A stretch of 64,000 nucleotides of DNA from Verrucomicrobiales bacterium (GTDB taxonomy: Bacteria > Verrucomicrobiota > Verrucomicrobiia > Verrucomicrobiales > DEV007). The stretch is from contig JARGPH010000023.1 in assembly GCA_029213065.1 (NCBI GenBank), positions 1-64,000 on the forward strand. The letters run 5' to 3'. Under the pieces are notes generated by a model that worked only from the letters and a program-made list of their open reading frames with translations, did not search any database and had not been told where the DNA came from. The position numbers were made by a program, and so were the translations under genes. Within the stretch, counting starts at the first letter, position 1, and every line of letters starts with the position of its first letter. Positions 59,927-64,000 of this stretch are shown here, piece after piece.

Positions 59927-60871
59927 ATGCCTTCATACTTGACGATTTTTTCGGCCACGCTGCCGATCTTTCTGATTATCGCGATCGGATTCTTCTTCAA
60001 TCGCCGCGGCTGGCTGAATGAGGAAACGGAGGTCGGGGTCATGAAGCTCGGGCTGAATTTGCTCGTGCCCTGTCTGATTCTGAATCTTATTCCAGGTAAT
60101 CCGGCTCTGGAAAAGTTGAGTTCCGCGGGCTGGGCGATCGGGCTCGGTTTCGTGCTCATCGTTCTCGGGTTCGGGGTCGCATGGGTCGTGGCGCGACTTT
60201 CGGGACTTCACCGGGGTGAAGGTTTGCGGACCTTCACAATTTCGACGGGGATTCAAAATTACGGTTACCTCCCCTTGCCGATTCTGGTGGAGCTGTTTCC
60301 TGACAATCCCGGGCCGGCCGGTCTCGTCTTCGTCCACGGGGTCGGGGTTGAGCTCGCGATGTGGACGATAGGACTCGCGATTCTGACGAAGAAATCGGGG
60401 CTGAGGTCGCTCGTGAACGGCCCGTTTCTCGCCGTGGTCGGATCCTTGATTCTCAATTTCACGGGAGGACATCACTACATCCCCGGCATCGTCACGACGA
60501 TCACCGAAATGTTGGGCCGTTGCGCGATCCCCATGGCCATCTTCATGATCGGCGCGACGATGAGCAAATTTTTCACGAAAGGGATTCTTGAGGATGCCTT
60601 GCGGGTTGCCTTCGCGAGCAGCTTTGCGCGGATTGTTCTGCTCGCTGCGCTGATGCTGGTCGTGGCAAAATACGCCCCCATCGGCGATGACCTGAAACGG
60701 CTTCTCGTGGTCCAAGCGGCAATGCCGGCGGCGGTTTATCCCATCGTGCTGTCGCGGCTCTTCGGCGGGCAGCCCGAGGTGGCGATCAAAGTGGTCCTCG
60801 CGACGTCGTTTGTGAGTTTGATCACCTCACCACTTGTGATCGCGTGGGGTTTGACCTGGCTGGGTGTTTGA
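59927..60871 (+). CDS. AEC-family (auxin efflux carrier-like) transporter
   Basis: 314 residues with about ten membrane segments in two similar halves. First half: TIFSATLPIFLIIAIGFFF, WAIGLGFVLIVLGFGVAWVV; conserved Asn/Gly block TGIQNYGYLPLPI near residue 110. Second half: CAIPMAIFMIGATMSKFF and VVQAAMPAAVYPIVLSRLFGG, as in AEC (malonate/malate or auxin) permeases. The family exports or imports small organic acids. A 6-base gap separates it from the preceding membrane protein gene. Substrate unknown. Confidence 0.9.
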   Translation: MPSYLTIFSATLPIFLIIAIGFFFNRRGWLNEETEVGVMKLGLNLLVPCLILNLIPGNPALEKLSSAGWAIGLGFVLIVLGFGVAWVVARLSGLHRGEGLRTFTISTGIQNYGYLPLPILVELFPDNPGPAGLVFVHGVGVELAMWTIGLAILTKKSGLRSLVNGPFLAVVGSLILNFTGGHHYIPGIVTTITEMLGRCAIPMAIFMIGATMSKFFTKGILEDALRVAFASSFARIVLLAALMLVVAKYAPIGDDLKRLLVVQAAMPAAVYPIVLSRLFGGQPEVAIKVVLATSFVSLITSPLVIAWGLTWLGV

Positions 60872-61087
60872 GATTGTGGCTTTCGAAAGTGGCGGAGAGT
60901 GCCGACGAGAGGCTCGCGCTGCCAACGGGACCAACTTCGATGCTACGAACGCCCTAACTGACAGGCTATGAGGTCCACTCGCTTGGCGCTCGCCGCCACA
61001 TTGCGTCAGGGTGCACGCTATACGTGGATTCGGACCTGCCGCCTCCTTGACCGCGAGGCGGTTGATCCCCGATGGTAGGTGAGCGCT
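60872..61087. other. Gene-free stretch with imperfect palindromes
   Basis: 216 bases before the last gene. TGGCGGAGAGTGCC...GGCTCGCGCTGCCA (60890-60924) is an imperfect palindrome of a type seen as dispersed repeats. CCGCCTC (61039-61045) pairs with GAGGCGG (61055-61061). AGGTGA before ATG 61088 is the likely ribosome-binding site. No gene is seen. Confidence 0.55.
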
Positions 61088-64000
61088 ATGTACAGAATTT
61101 TCTTCATATTCCCCGCCGTGTTTTTTCTGCTTTCTTCGGCAGGGGCAGCGGAACCTTCGACTTTTGAAAAGGCGGTTCTCGATTCCGAGCCGGTCGCGCA
61201 CTGGTCTTTTTCCAGTGACGGAGATCTCAAGGTGAAGAAAACGAAAAACAAAGAGATCACCGACAAGGGGCCGATGGCTCCTGAGTATCCTCTCTTCGGG
61301 AAAAGCAATGAGGCTCTGCGTCTCGATGGAGGGGAGCGCGTTGTCATTCCCGACGAAGGTGAAAATTCCCGTTTCGATTTCGATAACGGTGATGCGATCA
61401 CGTTGGAGGCGATGATCAACCCCACGAAATTCAACGGGCAGGCCGCGATTATTTCAAAAGGACGCACTCACAACGCAGGGTTTCCGAATAATAATCAGAA
61501 CTGGGCTTTGCGCCTCAAATCGGTCGCGGGTCAGGCGGGTGTGAATTTTCTCTTCCGAAGTCGGGATCAGAAAGACAAGCGGGGTGACTGGCATCGCTGG
61601 ACCACGGTTTCGGGAATCGGGGTGAATACCGGCTGGCACCATGTCGCAGTGAGCTACGAGTTCGGTAAGCCGGAATCGATTCGTGCCTACATTGACGGGA
61701 AAGAGATTAAGGGCACTTGGGATATGGGAGGCCCGACCACGGCACCTCCGGTGATCGATAATGATGAGATCTGGATTGGTTCCTCGACTGCGGGAAGCCT
61801 CGGAAATTCATTTATTGGCAACCTCGATGAAATCGCGGTCTATCGGAAAACGATTCCGGCGGAGACTTTCATGACTCGTTACGAGCGGGTCGAGCCCCCC
61901 ATGGTGTTGCCCGAAGCTGAGAAAGGTGTCGTGAAGCTTCACATGTACGGACCCGTTGAGAGCAATGTAAAATTCCCCAATGATCCCGGCAAGCCGCTCA
62001 TTTCATGGGACCAGAAGGCGATGGGCTTCATCCGGATTCCGCGGAAGTTCGACGATTGGGGGGTGCGCGAAGACTGGGGAACCGGGGTCATCGTTCGCGC
62101 TGTCACCGAGATCGAGCTCGAGCCCGGTGAATACGAATTTCTGGGTCGTTCGCGGACGGTTTCGCAACTTTTTGTCGACGGGAAAAAGATTCTCGACTTC
62201 CCCAAGGTGGGTCGGGGCGGAGGTGCGCACAACCATGTGCAACCGGTGCCGGATGTGCCGCGTCCGGGGATGCGTCCTCATGCGATGGACGACGTCGAGA
62301 AGATTGTGAAATTCACCAGCCCCGGCGGAACTCACACGGTCGTGTTTGATGTCATGGTGGGCGGACCGAAGATCCGTCTCGAGTTTGGCGAAACCTGTCT
62401 CGCGATCGCGAAAGGGGATGAGATTTTTCAGATCGTTGCCCCCGGAGCAGAGCAGGGGCCGAAATTAACAGACGAGGGCTGGGGCGCCTTCGCTGCCGAA
62501 ACCGGCGAGATGCTCGATCATTTCGATCGTGACAATCGCCGGGCGGCCGACAGGCAGGCGGGGTATTGGAAAAAGCGTCACGAGCTTGCCGTGAAGCACC
62601 TCGCGGGGGAGTCGCGCGGCAACAGTATCGATGGTCTCATTCTCGCCCGCCTTGAGGAGGCGCGTAAAAACTCAGGTGATGCGGATTCTTTCTTTAATAA
62701 AGAGGTCCGGCCCATTTTTGCGGAGCACTGCTACCGGTGTCATGGGGAAAAGGAAAAGGGTGAGTTGAATTTGCAGGAGCAGGCGAGTCTTCTCGCCGGT
62801 GGCGAATCCGGAATCCCCGCGATCGTTCCCGGCGATCCTCATCAAAGTTTTCTGATTGAAGTGGTCGGACCTGAGGCGGGCGATGACAAGATGCCTCCGA
62901 AGGGGGACGGGCTGTCGGAGAAGGAGGTCGCGATTCTGAAAAAATGGGTCAAAGACGAGGGTGGAAAAATTCAGAATGCCGCGCTGGAAATCGCAGACCA
63001 GACTCCGGTGGTCGACGATCTCACCTTTCTCCGGAGAGTCTGGATCGACACGGTCGGGGTTTCCCCTCCGGTGAAGGATATCCGTGCCTTTCAAGCCGAT
63101 CCCTCTCCCGACAAGCGCGAGAAAATGATCGACAGGCTTCTCGCCGATGATCGATGGGCTGACAATCAGGTTGGCTACTGGCAGGATGTCCTCGCGGAAA
63201 ACCCGAATCTTCTCAAACCGATGTTGAACAACACGGGGCCGTTTCGTTTCTGGATTCTCGAAGCGCTTCGAGACAATAAGCCGATGGACCGATTTGCGAC
63301 GGAGCTGATCACAATGCGGGGAAGCACCTGGGGCGGAGGAGCCGGCGGTTTCGGCGTTGCGACTCAGAATGATGTCCCCATGGCGGCGAAGGCTCATATC
63401 GTGGGAACGGCCTTTCTCGGTGTTGATATGAAATGTGCCCGCTGTCACGATGCGCCTTATCACGAAACGACGCAGGAGGATCTTTTCAAAATGGCTGCGA
63501 TGCTGGAGCAGAAAGAAATCCAGGTGCCGAAAACGAGCAGTGTTCCCGCTGCCTTTTTTGATCATGTTGAGAAAGGCGGTCGCGAATCGCTGATCGAGGT
63601 GACGCTTCCGATTGGGGCGAAAGTTCAAGCGGAGTGGCCTTTTGATGAGTTTACTTCCGAAATTCCGGACGGGATCATCAACGATCCGAATGACACCCGT
63701 GAGCGGATCGCGGCAGATGTGACCTTTTCGCGGAGGTTTGCCGAGGTGCTTGTGAACCGGATGTGGAGCCGCTACCTCGGTGCGGGAATTGTAGAGCCGG
63801 TCGATGACTGGGAAGGGCATGCTCCGGTCGATGCCGACCTGCTCGCCCACCTCACTGATGAATTTATTCGCGGCGGCTACGACCTGAAAAGTCTCGTGCG
63901 AATGATCATGAATTCGAGGCTCTACCAGCAGGAGGCTCAGGATCTTCCCGCGAACATCGTCGACGCTGACCGCTTTTTTGAAGCTCCCTACCGTCGCCGG
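61088..64000 (+). CDS. Secreted LamG / c-type cytochrome / DUF1549-DUF1553 protein, open at the right edge
   Basis: At least 971 residues, start ATG 61088 after a good AGGTGA site; no in-frame stop before the window ends. Signal peptide MYRIFFIFPAVFFLLSSAGA. Then a LamG/concanavalin-like domain of ~240 residues (EPVAHWSFS, WHHVAVSYE, YIDGKEI, IGNLDEIAVY). A second beta-rich part follows (to ~residue 480), then a PSCyt1-type heme site: Cys548-Y-R-Cys551-His552 in AEHCYRCHGE. DUF1549 begins near residue 641 (DDLTFLRRVWIDTVGV) and includes a second CxxCH, KCARCHDAP. DUF1553 is beginning at the edge (RFAEVLVNRMWSRYLG). Typical of planctomycete/verrucomicrobial cell-surface proteins. Redox partner unknown. 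Confidence 0.93.
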   Translation, partial: MYRIFFIFPAVFFLLSSAGAAEPSTFEKAVLDSEPVAHWSFSSDGDLKVKKTKNKEITDKGPMAPEYPLFGKSNEALRLDGGERVVIPDEGENSRFDFDNGDAITLEAMINPTKFNGQAAIISKGRTHNAGFPNNNQNWALRLKSVAGQAGVNFLFRSRDQKDKRGDWHRWTTVSGIGVNTGWHHVAVSYEFGKPESIRAYIDGKEIKGTWDMGGPTTAPPVIDNDEIWIGSSTAGSLGNSFIGNLDEIAVYRKTIPAETFMTRYERVEPPMVLPEAEKGVVKLHMYGPVESNVKFPNDPGKPLISWDQKAMGFIRIPRKFDDWGVREDWGTGVIVRAVTEIELEPGEYEFLGRSRTVSQLFVDGKKILDFPKVGRGGGAHNHVQPVPDVPRPGMRPHAMDDVEKIVKFTSPGGTHTVVFDVMVGGPKIRLEFGETCLAIAKGDEIFQIVAPGAEQGPKLTDEGWGAFAAETGEMLDHFDRDNRRAADRQAGYWKKRHELAVKHLAGESRGNSIDGLILARLEEARKNSGDADSFFNKEVRPIFAEHCYRCHGEKEKGELNLQEQASLLAGGESGIPAIVPGDPHQSFLIEVVGPEAGDDKMPPKGDGLSEKEVAILKKWVKDEGGKIQNAALEIADQTPVVDDLTFLRRVWIDTVGVSPPVKDIRAFQADPSPDKREKMIDRLLADDRWADNQVGYWQDVLAENPNLLKPMLNNTGPFRFWILEALRDNKPMDRFATELITMRGSTWGGGAGGFGVATQNDVPMAAKAHIVGTAFLGVDMKCARCHDAPYHETTQEDLFKMAAMLEQKEIQVPKTSSVPAAFFDHVEKGGRESLIEVTLPIGAKVQAEWPFDEFTSEIPDGIINDPNDTRERIAADVTFSRRFAEVLVNRMWSRYLGAGIVEPVDDWEGHAPVDADLLAHLTDEFIRGGYDLKSLVRMIMNSRLYQQEAQDLPANIVDADRFFEAPYRRR

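Noticed and set aside
62672-63850. 392-residue minus-strand frame inside the last gene
   Set aside because: It is antisense to the LamG/cytochrome/DUF1549 gene, whose CxxCH and DUF motifs are clear; composition is that of a shadow.

Overview
The window looks like a chromosomal segment of a Verrucomicrobiota bacterium, with a Planctomycetota relative as the alternative. The evidence is family content and not an rRNA marker: three secreted sulfatases, an open LamG/c-type-cytochrome/DUF1549-DUF1553 protein, a sialate-O-acetylesterase-type enzyme, several Gfo/Idh/MocA, HpcH/HpaI and isomerase-type sugar enzymes, a DUF5069 protein, a tandem PPK2, FabV, and a histidine kinase with a long beta-rich periplasmic part. 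Many starts lack a clear Shine-Dalgarno sequence. The first ~540 bases do not belong with the rest: they encode an internal piece of a formate dehydrogenase alpha subunit resembling alphaproteobacterial enzymes, joined abruptly to a truncated SGNH hydrolase. That is most simply a chimeric contig end.

Layout. 0.5-8.3 kb: SGNH hydrolase, a lipoprotein and a polysaccharide/sulfate-ester block (three sulfatases, one frameshifted, and a secreted esterase). 8.4-13.6 kb: flavoprotein, secreted lactonase, Tat-exported hydrolase, small membrane protein. 13.7-23.3 kb: a compact catabolic cluster (FAD oxidoreductase, sodium:solute symporter, HEAT protein, HpcH/HpaI aldolase, SDR, amidohydrolase, DapA-type lyase, Gfo/Idh/MocA dehydrogenase, second SDR), probably for a sugar acid or related carbohydrate whose identity cannot be read here. 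23.3-25.1 kb: folP and bioB. 25.5-28.7 kb: two secreted carbohydrate esterases. 28.8-33.1 kb: tandem PPK2, GNAT, a secreted protein with a His/Cys pair, a PGRP-type amidase lipoprotein, glyoxalase. 33.3-38.5 kb: beta-lactamase-fold hydrolase, secreted proteins, ribD, nitroreductase, a double STN-like protein. 38.6-45.3 kb: AspT-type transporter, truncated globin, two-component pair, and a secretin-like/LysM/STN-like protein. 45.3-53 kb: palindromic repeat cluster, L,D-transpeptidase, fabV, DUF5069, membrane and small secreted proteins, metzincin-like protein, RRM protein with a structured leader. 53-61 kb: sugar isomerase-type protein, DEAD-box helicase, DoxX-like protein, Ser/Thr kinase, dGTPase, membrane proteins. 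61-64 kb: the open LamG/cytochrome/DUF1549 protein.

No tRNA, rRNA, CRISPR array, transposase, integrase or phage gene was recognised. Non-coding content is dominated by dispersed palindromic repeats: a GTAG...CTAC element, a paired AACCCTSTTG motif with 22-23 bp spacing at four loci, and a multi-hairpin cluster at 45.4 kb. Several intrinsic terminators are visible. Two terminator-like hairpins lie in front of genes (GNAT at 30.4 kb, RRM protein at 52.95 kb) and are candidate attenuators.

The strongest candidates for undescribed biology are the 13.7-23.3 kb catabolic cluster, the secretin-like/LysM/STN-like protein with its small double-STN relative, the amidase plus His/Cys secreted protein pair, and the two leader hairpins. 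All function calls are from motif recognition by eye, without database searches.
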